Assembly: GCA_964594635.1 (NCBI GenBank)
Contig: CAZQMV010000011.1
Location: forward strand, 1 to 64,000
Direction of reading: 5' to 3'
DNA: 64,000 nucleotides
Source: Berkiella sp964594635
Lineage (GTDB): Bacteria > Pseudomonadota > Gammaproteobacteria > Berkiellales > Berkiellaceae
This document shows, piece by piece, positions 9,801 to 17,541 of this stretch; positions within the stretch are counted from its first letter, which is position 1; each line of letters begins with the position of its first letter. Both the position numbers and the translations under genes were made by a program. The notes below the pieces were generated by a model. That model ran no database searches, had not been told where the DNA came from, and saw only the letters and a program-made list of their open reading frames with translations.

Positions 9801-10581
9801 TGAAATCGCCTCTAAACAGGCCGAAGTGGAAAAATGTAAACAAGCGCTTCATGCAACATGGATTTACAAATCAGAACCACAAGCTAAGCTGACTAAAGCA
9901 GAAGAGGAATTAGCATTTTTATTGCAAATTAAAGAAGATAAACGTAAACAATTTTGTCGATTGCCTAAGAACCAAGCAGAGTTAGATACTGATTTGTTTG
10001 TCACTCTAAAAGATGCAATTCAAACGGAATATGCAGCATTAACAGCTGATATTCAAAAAGGAAGATTAGGAGATGGTACAAATTATCTCGTATTGGTTTC
10101 CTCAATTAACGCATTGGTGCAGCAGATTGAACTAGTGCAAAAGGAAACCATCGCTGCTGAATTATTTGCCCCGGATATTGATGATGCTATTGGTTATGAT
10201 CCCCAAAATACGGGTGTCATGGCGCAATTAAAGTTAGCGGGTCGGGAAGATCTGAAAACGGTTGGTACCCAATTAGCACGAAAAGGGATTTTATCACAAT
10301 TAACAGGAGCCATTGATACCGCACGTTATTTTAGCGCGCAAATGATCAGTGCTGTTTCAGAGAATATGGATATTGCGCTCAAGAAGCACATAGAAAGTAC
10401 ACCTATGGTGAGTGCCAGTACAGGAGAGCAGTCAAGACGAGCATCCATCACCACCGCCTTCCGTCAGGATGAGACATTGAGTTTGAATAAGTTACCCCAT
10501 CCCTCTGGAGCGCCTGCTGAAGTTAAAAAAACCGATGTAACCAAGGAAGCCAAGGAGCCAACCCGCTCACGAAGACCTTAG
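6802..10581 (+). CDS. Large (1259 aa) helical protein of unknown function, candidate effector
   Basis: I recognise no known domain. The protein is rich in Lys, Glu, Gln and Ala and looks helical or coiled-coil through most of its length. There is a basic, aromatic patch (FFRRLIETVFPFFKK, near 190-205), an Ala/Val-rich segment near 290-310, and one clear hydrophobic hairpin (about 860-908) that could associate with membranes. The last ~50 residues are polar with many Ser/Thr/Arg (ending TRSRRP). No signal peptide is present. Size, composition and neighbours resemble Dot/Icm substrates of Legionellales, but that is inference only. It stands alone between 118-bp and 126-bp intergenic gaps. Confidence 0.6.
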   Translation: MLNGSEQEQSISLSREEVIVTSKDATTDQSVEITRSLDELPEEVQKKLHKTYADIVKKEINNKLKSHLARFLEKLESPELAELKSTIIANLNPEDKQLYQSFMDPSQQKKMSYENVCKLYRAVQASVKTNEKDLKQISNRAILNAARNGLDAMHVFVDYNIPSLVEKAKKITVMQETRFIRMPKKKSFFRRLIETVFPFFKKQDDEIITKKIEEKMTSPEKMLLSYATDAVAEYFSKSGDDYFKAFDNAVEYKQQVAKGKAMDLMPTQKQAIKEQEKTKELSKPKSKVKKTVEAAKAVVQVAVAVDTGVNEWIAAKLSSTTPGAFLEQALKPDTDVQQTTLAEYFRNEFMMASQKEAYGGMVHFTRRLAELYITANRVKQTGYVDMSAEQFGFKRLDDPKFEIFLSRLVGSLGYPMKGFEDLQNFLSSTVNTNDLHVKDFPSVAAFERYKTDLETEQQAAFKKFAGALPHDPALGIHAAVTLLSKEHAATMQNKGNENYFYLLNLQQQAIKQLQSNERVQNAVALACKQTSIEESLYSPDHGGLVTRITGQLKGVLVGKMPELVQGFIHDAHQLQENANNQFDVISENWLSQISVMQEQAIEAKTKAEPKGMSVTELRNKWDKSAKKSSKLAFQFDEVKQLVDKFHESAMKQWKDSTISLMKLCGELQGPDFLNEVIKQLNDKYVKLQAQGAHESYSKEVQKQIVALKGMLLPDGKGFNPKMLKAASPEILKSSLDALNNGIATMSQDSQLSLDKKENLYMMSQALMTMNNSYRTFDLAKKAYEEVYRTNFDELNNMPSSKVATFIAKKLGAELETSLVSSMDTPIVQFEFYAKQKMAGLHSLPDIKPEAAANKPQSWWDWGKDQVAWAASYVAPIAGPVAAKAAEIAALPVLIGAGSAYLAKLYLTDVTPSAESVNQAVCNNAKVFIREQAYDAMVQLLPEMFGLCAAEQTFQQNHADVNYDPFKECGLSDRKRFYDLMNNIAKGLGYASITEYIDFENEIASKQAEVEKCKQALHATWIYKSEPQAKLTKAEEELAFLLQIKEDKRKQFCRLPKNQAELDTDLFVTLKDAIQTEYAALTADIQKGRLGDGTNYLVLVSSINALVQQIELVQKETIAAELFAPDIDDAIGYDPQNTGVMAQLKLAGREDLKTVGTQLARKGILSQLTGAIDTARYFSAQMISAVSENMDIALKKHIESTPMVSASTGEQSRRASITTAFRQDETLSLNKLPHPSGAPAEVKKTDVTKEAKEPTRSRRP

Positions 10582-10707
10582 TTATTAAAATTACTGTATA
10601 TTAATTAGCCTTTAGAATTTCCTAATACTGGCGCGTGTATTTAGGGCAATAAAAAGTTAAAATATAAACTAAACTGATAAGATCCACATCTATAGTGACG
10701 AGGACTC

Positions 10708-11316
10708 ATGCAATACGGCCCCATTCCACTGAAAATCATTCGTACTGAACGCCTTATTATTCGCCCGGTGCGCATTTCTGATGCTGCTTTGATGCATGGT
10801 GCTATGAAAGCAAGCTTTCAGACATTGAAACAATGGATGCCATGGGCACAATCCTTAGCCTCTTTGCGGGATACCGAAGTGTATTTAGCCCATGGTGAAA
10901 AAATTTGGAGTTCCCCAGCTCATGAGGGTATAGAACAGCCCTTACAGATCATGGACATCCATGATCGCATTTATTATGGGGCGACAGGAATAAAACCCGC
11001 GAATCTCATGATCCCTAGTTTTGAGATTGGCTATTGGGTTAATCAGGGCTATGCCAATAAAGGGCTTATTACAGAAGCCATGAATGCTTTGTCTCGCTAT
11101 CTATTCGATGTCTTAAAAGCAAAACGTATTGAAATTAATTGCGAAGAAAAAAATATCAAAAGTGCTCAAGTGGCTATTAGACTTGGATATAAAGAAGAAG
11201 GAAAACTACATAACCATCGTTTAAATGCGAGTGGTAAAATGCTGTCTAATTCGTTGGTTTATGGTTGTACCGACATTGCAAAATTACCCCCCTTATCTTA
11301 TCAATTCGAAAAATAA
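10708..11316 (+). CDS. RimJ/RimL-type GNAT N-acetyltransferase
   Basis: The 202-aa protein has the GNAT layout. An N-terminal strand (TERLIIRPVRISDA, about 12-25) is followed by a central motif A (FEIGYWVNQGYANKGLITEA) whose Q-G-Y-A-N-K-G loop binds acetyl-CoA, and then motif B (RIEINCEEKNIKSAQVAIRLGY). This is the RimL-like subgroup, which acetylates ribosomal-protein N-termini or small molecules; the actual acceptor is unknown. GAGGACTC precedes ATG 10708. It is followed after 9 bp by an SMR transporter and then a TTL-like gene, suggesting a three-gene transcript. Confidence 0.85.
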   Translation: MQYGPIPLKIIRTERLIIRPVRISDAALMHGAMKASFQTLKQWMPWAQSLASLRDTEVYLAHGEKIWSSPAHEGIEQPLQIMDIHDRIYYGATGIKPANLMIPSFEIGYWVNQGYANKGLITEAMNALSRYLFDVLKAKRIEINCEEKNIKSAQVAIRLGYKEEGKLHNHRLNASGKMLSNSLVYGCTDIAKLPPLSYQFEK

Positions 11317-11325
11317 AGTAGGTTT

Positions 11326-11658
11326 ATGGTATCTTATTTTTACCTTGCGATTGCTATTTGCGCAGAAGTGATTGCGACAAGCTCATTAAAGGCTTCTCAG
11401 GAATTTACTCAATTACTGCCCAGTACATTAGTTATCTGCGGTTATGTTTGTGCATTTTACTTTCTGATGTTGAGTTTGCGCACTATTCCCGTTGGCGTTG
11501 CTTATGCCATTTGGTCTGGTGTCGGAGTCGTGATAGTCGCTATCATTAGTTATTTTCTATATCGCCAAGTCCTTGATTTTGCAGCCGTAGCGGGCATTGC
11601 TTTGATTATTTCGGGGGTATTGGTTATTCAATTGCTATCACGCACAGTTGCTCATTGA
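11326..11658 (+). CDS. Small multidrug resistance (EmrE/QacE-type) transporter
   Basis: The protein (110 aa) has the normal SMR length, four membrane helices and the membrane-embedded Glu14 (AEVIATSSLK) that couples proton entry to export of cationic compounds. The motifs YAIWSGVGVV in helix 3 and GIALIISGVLVI in helix 4 are also standard. It should work as a dimer in the inner membrane. Its stop overlaps the next gene's start (TGATG), implying translational coupling to the TTL-like gene. Confidence 0.9.
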   Translation: MVSYFYLAIAICAEVIATSSLKASQEFTQLLPSTLVICGYVCAFYFLMLSLRTIPVGVAYAIWSGVGVVIVAIISYFLYRQVLDFAAVAGIALIISGVLVIQLLSRTVAH

Positions 11659-12725
11659 TGAATGCCAATCACACTTTTTACTTTTTCTCTTACGTGCCTG
11701 CGATACGTTTTCATATCTCGCAACGTTTATTAAAAAGAGGGTGGGTCGAGAGTGAGAATGCGCAAAGTGCTGAACTTGACGATCGTCATTTAAGTTTACA
11801 TGATGAAATATCTAAAAATCTGGAATATAAACATTTATTAGCTGAACTGGTTGCTGATTATAAACCGCCGATTATGCCATTAAGTTACACCATCAATGAT
11901 GATAACTGTCAACAAGTGTTCGCTAAGATTATTTTTGAGCATTATCTCCATCATCACCAATACCAGCCCCGTTTAGAGGGAGTAGAGTGGATTTTAAAAC
12001 CCTCGATGCTGAACAATGGCGATCAAATAAAACTCTTTAATAATATTGAAGACATAAAAAAGCATTATTATAACACTTCGCGTTTAGGTGGCGATCATGT
12101 ATTGCAACAATACATCCATCGCCCCAAGTTAATCGATGGTAAAAAATTTACCTATCGTCTGCATGTGGTGGTCACCAACTATGCTGGTGTCTTCTTGTAC
12201 GACCAAGGCTATATTAACCTGAGTGCATTGGCATTTACAAAAGATGATAATTTTAACAATCGTAAAATGCACATTACCAATTATGTGCTAGATGGTGAGT
12301 TATCGCATATTACGCAACGTTCGACCAATGAACTGAGCGATTTCTCTACAACCTATCAACAAATGGTAGAGATTGTTAAAAAGGTCATGAAAGCCTTAAT
12401 CAAAAAAGAACCTTCTTATTGTAAGCCGCAAAAAATACGTAAGTTTGAAATTTTTGGTTTTGATTTTATGGCTGATGAATCCGGGAAACTTTGGTTGTTA
12501 GAGATCAATCAAGGGCCGGATGCGCCTACCTTTGAAGAAAATCATTTGAACGGTATTTTGTGGGAACGATTTTGGCAAGACATTATTGATGACTTTGCGA
12601 TTCCAGTTGCATTGAATACTCCGCCAAAGGGCGGCTATGCACATTTTAAACAGATCCTCACCAAAGGCCAAAGTTACTCCACCTGTCGGAATATCATCCA
12701 TCAACTCTTTCACTCACGCTCATAA
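11658..12725 (+). CDS. Tubulin-tyrosine ligase (TTL)-family ATP-grasp protein
   Basis: The 355-aa protein carries the ordered TTL motifs: WILKP (111-115, ATP-binding Lys), LQQYIHRPKLIDGKKFTYRLHV (about 149-169 with the conserved Arg), HITNY (205-209), and the metal-binding end FGFDFM ... LWLLEIN (Asp269, Glu282, Asn284). TTL enzymes ligate amino acids to proteins, in eukaryotes to tubulin. Bacterial members exist and their substrates are mostly unknown. The start is ATG 11658, overlapping the SMR stop by one base; a TTG three bases earlier is less likely. A host cytoskeletal target is possible but unproven, as is a plain peptide-ligase role. Confidence 0.82.
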   Translation: MNANHTFYFFSYVPAIRFHISQRLLKRGWVESENAQSAELDDRHLSLHDEISKNLEYKHLLAELVADYKPPIMPLSYTINDDNCQQVFAKIIFEHYLHHHQYQPRLEGVEWILKPSMLNNGDQIKLFNNIEDIKKHYYNTSRLGGDHVLQQYIHRPKLIDGKKFTYRLHVVVTNYAGVFLYDQGYINLSALAFTKDDNFNNRKMHITNYVLDGELSHITQRSTNELSDFSTTYQQMVEIVKKVMKALIKKEPSYCKPQKIRKFEIFGFDFMADESGKLWLLEINQGPDAPTFEENHLNGILWERFWQDIIDDFAIPVALNTPPKGGYAHFKQILTKGQSYSTCRNIIHQLFHSRS

Positions 12726-12769
12726 GCTTTATAATGCAGGCTCTTGTCGAACAATGAGCGATAACTATC

Positions 12770-12973
12770 ATGGCTAAAAATGGACCAGATGAGGCTAAAT
12801 TGTGGGCCTACGAGCAAGATTTTGGTGCCGATGTCTTTAAAGAAGTCTTTGGTGATGTTGATGAGCCCAAAACTGGCCTTCTGTGGCTTGCCAGCTGCAT
12901 TTATGATTCTACTGCTGCCCTCATTACCTCGGTGACCTGTTGTGGTCGTGCGAAGCGCTTAAAGCCGGATTAA
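12770..12973 (+). CDS. Small protein of unknown function
   Basis: This frame encodes 67 aa. Its first half is acidic (GPDEAKLWAYEQDFG, DVDEPK) and its second half is a hydrophobic stretch (about 36-58) with two adjacent Cys residues before a basic tail. The Shine-Dalgarno is weak. It could be a single-pass membrane peptide. No family recognised; it is supported only by reasonable codon composition and position between two same-strand genes. Confidence 0.4.
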   Translation: MAKNGPDEAKLWAYEQDFGADVFKEVFGDVDEPKTGLLWLASCIYDSTAALITSVTCCGRAKRLKPD

Positions 12974-13058
12974 CGCTCCCTCCTATCTGTAAAACCATCC
13001 TGTAGTTTAATTTTTTAAATTCAACTATGTTTCACCTTATATCAAAGAGTTGATTGCT

Positions 13059-13625
13059 ATGAGGTCAGAAATGTTTGAATCAGGGAGCAAAGCCGATACG
13101 GCGCTTAAATTTCTTTGCGCAGGTGCAGGTGGCTATATGGTCGCTTATATGGTTGGCCCTCTTGCTGGGCACCTTGCAGCAGGTTTATACAGACACGGAT
13201 TTCATTTTTTATATGGTGCGCCAAATCCTTGGTGGTGGTGGCTTGATATAAACCAATGGCGTGGTTGGATCAATGAAGGGCATGTTTTTTACTATGCCTA
13301 TGAATATGGGGATAAAGCCTGCGGCGCATTGTCAACGCCATTTTTTTATAACTTACCTGATCTGGTTCGCTATTGTATAACACGAAAAAAACCGGTTAAT
13401 GCTGAAGATCGCGCGGTATTAGAAAGAGAACTCGAAGGATTTCAACGATTAGGTAAATTCTTGCATGAAATGCCAAGTGCTGCTTTACAAGTTGCCGAAG
13501 AGGTATTACCTGGTGAACAACGTGCATTCAATTTAAGAAGAAAAGAGAAAAGCGCAAAAAAGCCACAAGCAAGTAATGATGGCAGAATGATAACCCGCAG
13601 CCGTTCAGCCAATTCTTTGCTTTAG
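13059..13625 (+). CDS. Unknown protein with N-terminal hydrophobic region and basic tail
   Basis: The protein (about 188 aa) has a Gly/Ala-rich hydrophobic segment (about 15-45), an unusual run of four Trp in PNPWWWWLD, and a Lys/Arg/Ser-rich C-terminus ending TRSRSANSLL. That tail resembles the end of the 1259-aa protein in composition (TRSRRP). ATG 13059 and ATG 13071 are both possible; the second has GAGG 6 nt before it. The stop overlaps the convergent Spy-like gene by 4 bp. I do not recognise a family; a membrane-targeted effector is one possibility. Confidence 0.5.
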   Translation: MRSEMFESGSKADTALKFLCAGAGGYMVAYMVGPLAGHLAAGLYRHGFHFLYGAPNPWWWWLDINQWRGWINEGHVFYYAYEYGDKACGALSTPFFYNLPDLVRYCITRKKPVNAEDRAVLERELEGFQRLGKFLHEMPSAALQVAEEVLPGEQRAFNLRRKEKSAKKPQASNDGRMITRSRSANSLL

Positions 13626-14113
13626 GTGGTCTTATCAAGTGGTGTTGAGTTTGGTTTTTGCACGGCAGGTTTTCGTAATGCTGAAGCTGCGAGTGCTTTT
13701 GCGATTTTAGCGCGCTCTGCTTGTGGTAATTTTAACATCAGTTGAAAAGTGGTCTTTTGCGACAAGCTGAGATTTTTAATCGATAACTGAAAAGACTGTT
13801 CAAACAGCTCACCAAGCAGTTTTTCGTTTAAAGGCTCTTGCATTAGGACTTGTGCGATCTGCAAGCGGATCTGGCGAATTTGATTTTGATTAATCATAAT
13901 TTCTTGCTGTTGTTGTTTCACAAACTCGCCAAGCTTCTTTTTATTTTCTTCAGGAAGTGCTTTATACATTCCTTTCATATCTTGTGTAATCGGTGCGGTA
14001 CTAGCTGATTCAATTGCTATGCTAGGTTTATGTCCCATGAAATAGCCGATCACGAAAATGTTCGAGGCAACCGATAAAATCAAAATAAGATAAAGCCATT
14101 TTGACTTGTTCAT
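13622..14113 (-). CDS. Spy/CpxP-like periplasmic protein (heavy-metal sensor family)
   Basis: The 163-aa product starts with an uncleaved or signal-type membrane helix (about 6-28) and continues as a charged all-helical periplasmic domain. The pattern of short helices (ALPEENKKKLGEFVKQQQQEI, then repeated Q/L-rich helices with LPQAERAKIAKAL) is that of the periplasmic heavy-metal sensor/CpxP/Spy family, which are chaperones or stress sensors. The usual LTxxQ motif is represented by LSLSQKTTF. AAGGA precedes the ATG. It lies 24 bp downstream of the kinase gene on the same strand. Confidence 0.6.
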   Translation of the reverse strand: MNKSKWLYLILILSVASNIFVIGYFMGHKPSIAIESASTAPITQDMKGMYKALPEENKKKLGEFVKQQQQEIMINQNQIRQIRLQIAQVLMQEPLNEKLLGELFEQSFQLSIKNLSLSQKTTFQLMLKLPQAERAKIAKALAASALRKPAVQKPNSTPLDKTT

Positions 14114-14137
14114 GGTGCATTTTCCTTCTATTTATTT

Positions 14138-15574
14138 TTATTTACCGTGTGGATTTATTCCCTTTGTTTTTTGTTGGATTGACACGGGCTTGCTTTCAAC
14201 CTCTAATTCTTGCTTTGGATTGCTAGAAGTCGCTTCATAGCTAGAAGCGGCTTCGTTGCTTGAAAATAATAAGGATTTACGATGTGGTTTATTCTCATTT
14301 TCTTGCATTTTGTCAAGCACATTTCTGAAATGCTTGAGCATCTGTTGATTTGGTAGGTTCTCTAAAATTTGTTTAACTGTGAGTCGCTCTATTGGATTGA
14401 TGCGTAAGCAATTGACAACAACATAGTACATTTTGTCAAATTCATTGGGTTCCTTTTCTAGTTTTTCCAATAATTTAGCGTATGCTTTTTCATCTTTAAG
14501 GAGATGTTTAACGACATCTTTGTTAATGATGCCAACATCAGAATACAGTGAAAGCATCATTGCTCCAATAGACCAAACATCATCCGCTTCAGACGCCAGA
14601 AAAGGTGGTGGTGAAGGATTATGAGTGATTTCATCATGATATAAAAAGTCGCATACCGCATCTTTGCATATGATGGGATATCTGTCTGGTTTTTTGTTAA
14701 AAAAGATGTTAGCAGCTTCTGGTGAGAAAAAATTGGGATCGCCAGATATTCTGGTTCGATCTTTCATAGATTCACCAAAGTCCATCACTTTGCCAAAAGG
14801 TTCTCCAAAATCATCTTTAGCCACGATAATGTTGGCTGGTTTAATATCGCGATGTAGAATATTTTTTTCATGAAGATATTCTACTCCCAACAAAAATGAA
14901 TAAACGATTCTATCAATCGTCTTGGGATCAGGATGAACTTGTTTAATAAAATTTTCGAAATCACCACTTTCAGCTATTTCCCCATAGAGTGGTAGCCGTT
15001 TATCTTTGTGTTTAACAGAGACATAAGGTAAACCCGCAATGGTATTGAGAATATAGGGATTATCTTGCATGGACACTGCGGCTTCAATCCTGACTTCTTC
15101 AAAAGCAGCTTCTTTTTCTACAACGCTCGACCACCATTTTTTATTGGGTTTGTCGATTGTTCGTGGCCATAATAGCATGCAAGGGGTGCCATGCTTTACG
15201 GCGCCATGTGGCTTTTTATAATTGGGATCCACATCTAAAATCTTTTGGTCGATGAGTTTGCTTTTTGTTTCAATGATGATACTAAACTCACCATTAGGTA
15301 AGGTGATAATGGATAAAGTGCGTTTAGGTGCACCACCTTGTTCGTTTTTTGGAATGCGTAGGCCACCTTGTTGCTTTAACGCTGCATCCCAGGCGCCATT
15401 TTGTAAATTGCCTTGAATAAATGTCAGAATACCTTCAAGATCGTTTGCAGATAATTGGGGATGATTTTTGTATTTCGCTTCTTGGTCGACAATGGTCTGA
15501 TATCTTGTCTTTTTGCTATTTAAATCCTCGACAAGTTTGGTGACCCCTATTTTTAAATTGTCTAATTCTTTCAT
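14138..15574 (-). CDS. Eukaryotic-like Ser/Thr protein kinase, candidate effector
   Basis: The 478-aa protein contains a kinase catalytic core: HRDIKPAN (241-248, catalytic Asp243 and Asn248), a DFG triplet (265-267), an SPE version of the APE motif, and a DVWSIGAMM alpha-F segment. The N-lobe is atypical. No clear Gly-rich loop is seen, and the invariant Lys/Glu pair can only be guessed. About 100 N-terminal residues and 80 C-terminal residues (Ser/Glu/Lys-rich) flank the core. There is no membrane helix, PASTA or other sensor domain, unlike housekeeping PknB-type kinases. It resembles Legionella LegK-type effectors in layout. The secretion route is inferred. Confidence 0.82.
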   Translation of the reverse strand: MKELDNLKIGVTKLVEDLNSKKTRYQTIVDQEAKYKNHPQLSANDLEGILTFIQGNLQNGAWDAALKQQGGLRIPKNEQGGAPKRTLSIITLPNGEFSIIIETKSKLIDQKILDVDPNYKKPHGAVKHGTPCMLLWPRTIDKPNKKWWSSVVEKEAAFEEVRIEAAVSMQDNPYILNTIAGLPYVSVKHKDKRLPLYGEIAESGDFENFIKQVHPDPKTIDRIVYSFLLGVEYLHEKNILHRDIKPANIIVAKDDFGEPFGKVMDFGESMKDRTRISGDPNFFSPEAANIFFNKKPDRYPIICKDAVCDFLYHDEITHNPSPPPFLASEADDVWSIGAMMLSLYSDVGIINKDVVKHLLKDEKAYAKLLEKLEKEPNEFDKMYYVVVNCLRINPIERLTVKQILENLPNQQMLKHFRNVLDKMQENENKPHRKSLLFSSNEAASSYEATSSNPKQELEVESKPVSIQQKTKGINPHGK

Positions 15575-15757
15575 ACTGAATACCTAATCTACCTCTTATT
15601 CCTAATTAGAGAGCCGATAGACAGATTAGTTCCTTTTAGTAAAATGCGTGTGGTTCATCCTATTTTTACTGTGTTAATGGACATACTTATAGATCTCTTG
15701 TAAGGCATCAGTTAGCATAGAGGCGCTTTTTGAACATTAGTAGGGCATTACTAAACA

Positions 15758-16645
15758 ATGAATAACGCTTCAAAAAAAGACCTGCCAATTGGCATTTTTG
15801 ACTCAGGGATAGGGGGTTTAACCGTCCTTAAAGCTCTACGAGAAGCTCTACCGATGGAGCACTTCCTTTACCTAGGTGATACAGCAAGATTGCCCTATGG
15901 CACCAAGAGCCCCGAAACGGTCAAAAATTATACACTCAATGCCAATGAGATTTTTGCGGATCAAGTGAAAATGCTGGTGGTTGCTTGTAACACGGCGACG
16001 GCAGTCGCTTTGGAAGCCCTACAAGAAAAGTTTTACCCGATCCCCGTGGTAGGCGTTATTGAGCCAGGTGCAAAAGCGGCCTTATCTTGTGAGAATGAAG
16101 GCAAGGTTGTGATTTTGGCAACCGAAGGCACTGTAAAAGGCCATGCTTATCGCAATGTCTTATCACGTCTTTCACCTCAAACTGAAGTCGTGGAATGGGC
16201 GTGTTCTCCGCTGTTAGTGGCGTTAGCAGAAGAAGGGTGGTGCCACGGTGCATTGGTCGACGATATTATTGCCAAATTACTGATGCCATTAAAACAAATG
16301 TTGAGCAATCAAAAAGCGGCTTGTGCGGTGTTGGGATGTACGCATTTTCCTGTTTTGAAAGAGCCTATTCAAAATGTGCTAGGCGATATTCTGGTACTCG
16401 ATCCGGCTAAACAAGTTGCCTTTGATGTAACCGCTTTATTAGAGTCACAAGATTTATTGCGCGAAACCAAAGATGTGCCCACCATTCATTTTATGGCAAC
16501 TGATGGACCAGAGCGTTTTGCACGCACTGCTCAGATCTTTTTAGGGCACCCCATTGCATTAAACACCGTTAAATTAGTTTCAGTGCCTGCTTACGACTTA
16601 GGGGCGCGGCATGTAATCAACTTGCGTACATCGACAGGATTGTAA
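15758..16645 (+). CDS. murI: Glutamate racemase
   Basis: This enzyme converts L- to D-glutamate for peptidoglycan. The 295-aa sequence contains the N-terminal DSGIGGLTVL motif, the first catalytic Cys in VVACNTATA (Cys77), GVIEPGAKAA, and the second catalytic Cys in GCTHFP (Cys194). Length and motifs are normal for MurI. The 3' end overlaps the convergent MASE1 gene by 48 bp. The 183-bp region upstream shows no clear promoter. Confidence 0.97.
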   Translation: MNNASKKDLPIGIFDSGIGGLTVLKALREALPMEHFLYLGDTARLPYGTKSPETVKNYTLNANEIFADQVKMLVVACNTATAVALEALQEKFYPIPVVGVIEPGAKAALSCENEGKVVILATEGTVKGHAYRNVLSRLSPQTEVVEWACSPLLVALAEEGWCHGALVDDIIAKLLMPLKQMLSNQKAACAVLGCTHFPVLKEPIQNVLGDILVLDPAKQVAFDVTALLESQDLLRETKDVPTIHFMATDGPERFARTAQIFLGHPIALNTVKLVSVPAYDLGARHVINLRTSTGL

Positions 16646-17530
16646 TATCGCTACGATCGTGCCAAAGGTGAAGAGCATGAGAATCATAATAACGGTATAC
16701 AGCCGATAAGTGGGTTGGAAAAGTTGAAAAGGCTCTAAAGCACCGGTGAGATAAACCACGGAAATCGCGAGCAAGGTCATACCCGTCGCTGCAGCACGAA
16801 AGTGATGCGCGTAAATATAAATAGCCACCATTAATATAATTGCCCAGGGAACAGCAAGTTTCGCGGGTAAGAAGAAAAATAAACTATGTCCAACGACCAG
16901 AGTGCCGCCTGCTAACCACGCCGGTAATGATCCTCTCACAAATAATCGTTTGACCGTAAAAGGCTCTAAGCTAAGACAAAGCGGTGTTAAGCATAAAATG
17001 CCATTCACTTCGCCGATAAATGCCATTAGCCAAGGTAGCTCAGGGTAGAAAAGATATTGCCAGCCAGTATGTAAGCCACAAAAGAATACCACCACCGCGA
17101 TAAATTGCAGGCAAACTTTTGTTGCGTGCATCGGCGCGATTGTGCCAAAAAAACGCAGGCAACAAAAACGGATCAGCCAAAGATTGGCTGTAAAGAGAAT
17201 GCTATTGCTAAGGCTCACTGTTAAAGGAAAATTGTTAAATAGATAACTAGTTAGAGAACCAGTAAATATACCCAATACGAGGATGTCACCCCGCAAAAAA
17301 AGGGCCGAAAGCCCAACCCCCGCAGCTGGCCAGGCGGGAGAATACATGCCGTTCTTTAATAGAAACTCCTGACCACCGAAAATAAGTACGGCGCTAAACA
17401 ACCATTCAAACAATCTTCTGGTAATATAAAGACGGTTAAAACGAGATTGCAGGGCAGGTTGTGGCACAGCAAGCTGCTTGGATACCACTTCAGTCGCAAA
17501 AGTCTCTTGATTTTCGTTAAATGATGACAC
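16598..17530 (-). CDS. MASE1-domain integral membrane protein
   Basis: About 310 aa with seven or eight membrane helices and no soluble output domain. The segment YSPAWPAAGVGLSALFLRG is the hallmark of MASE1, a sensory membrane domain normally fused to histidine kinases or GGDEF domains; here it stands alone. The start is uncertain: the frame opens at TTG 17557, which would overlap the divergent methyltransferase gene, so GTG 17530 is listed. Neither has a convincing Shine-Dalgarno. The last 48 bp overlap murI. Confidence 0.7.
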   Translation of the reverse strand: MSSFNENQETFATEVVSKQLAVPQPALQSRFNRLYITRRLFEWLFSAVLIFGGQEFLLKNGMYSPAWPAAGVGLSALFLRGDILVLGIFTGSLTSYLFNNFPLTVSLSNSILFTANLWLIRFCCLRFFGTIAPMHATKVCLQFIAVVVFFCGLHTGWQYLFYPELPWLMAFIGEVNGILCLTPLCLSLEPFTVKRLFVRGSLPAWLAGGTLVVGHSLFFFLPAKLAVPWAIILMVAIYIYAHHFRAAATGMTLLAISVVYLTGALEPFQLFQPTYRLYTVIMILMLFTFGTIVAILQSCRCTQVDYMPRP

Positions 17531-17541
17531 GGGTAAACTTA

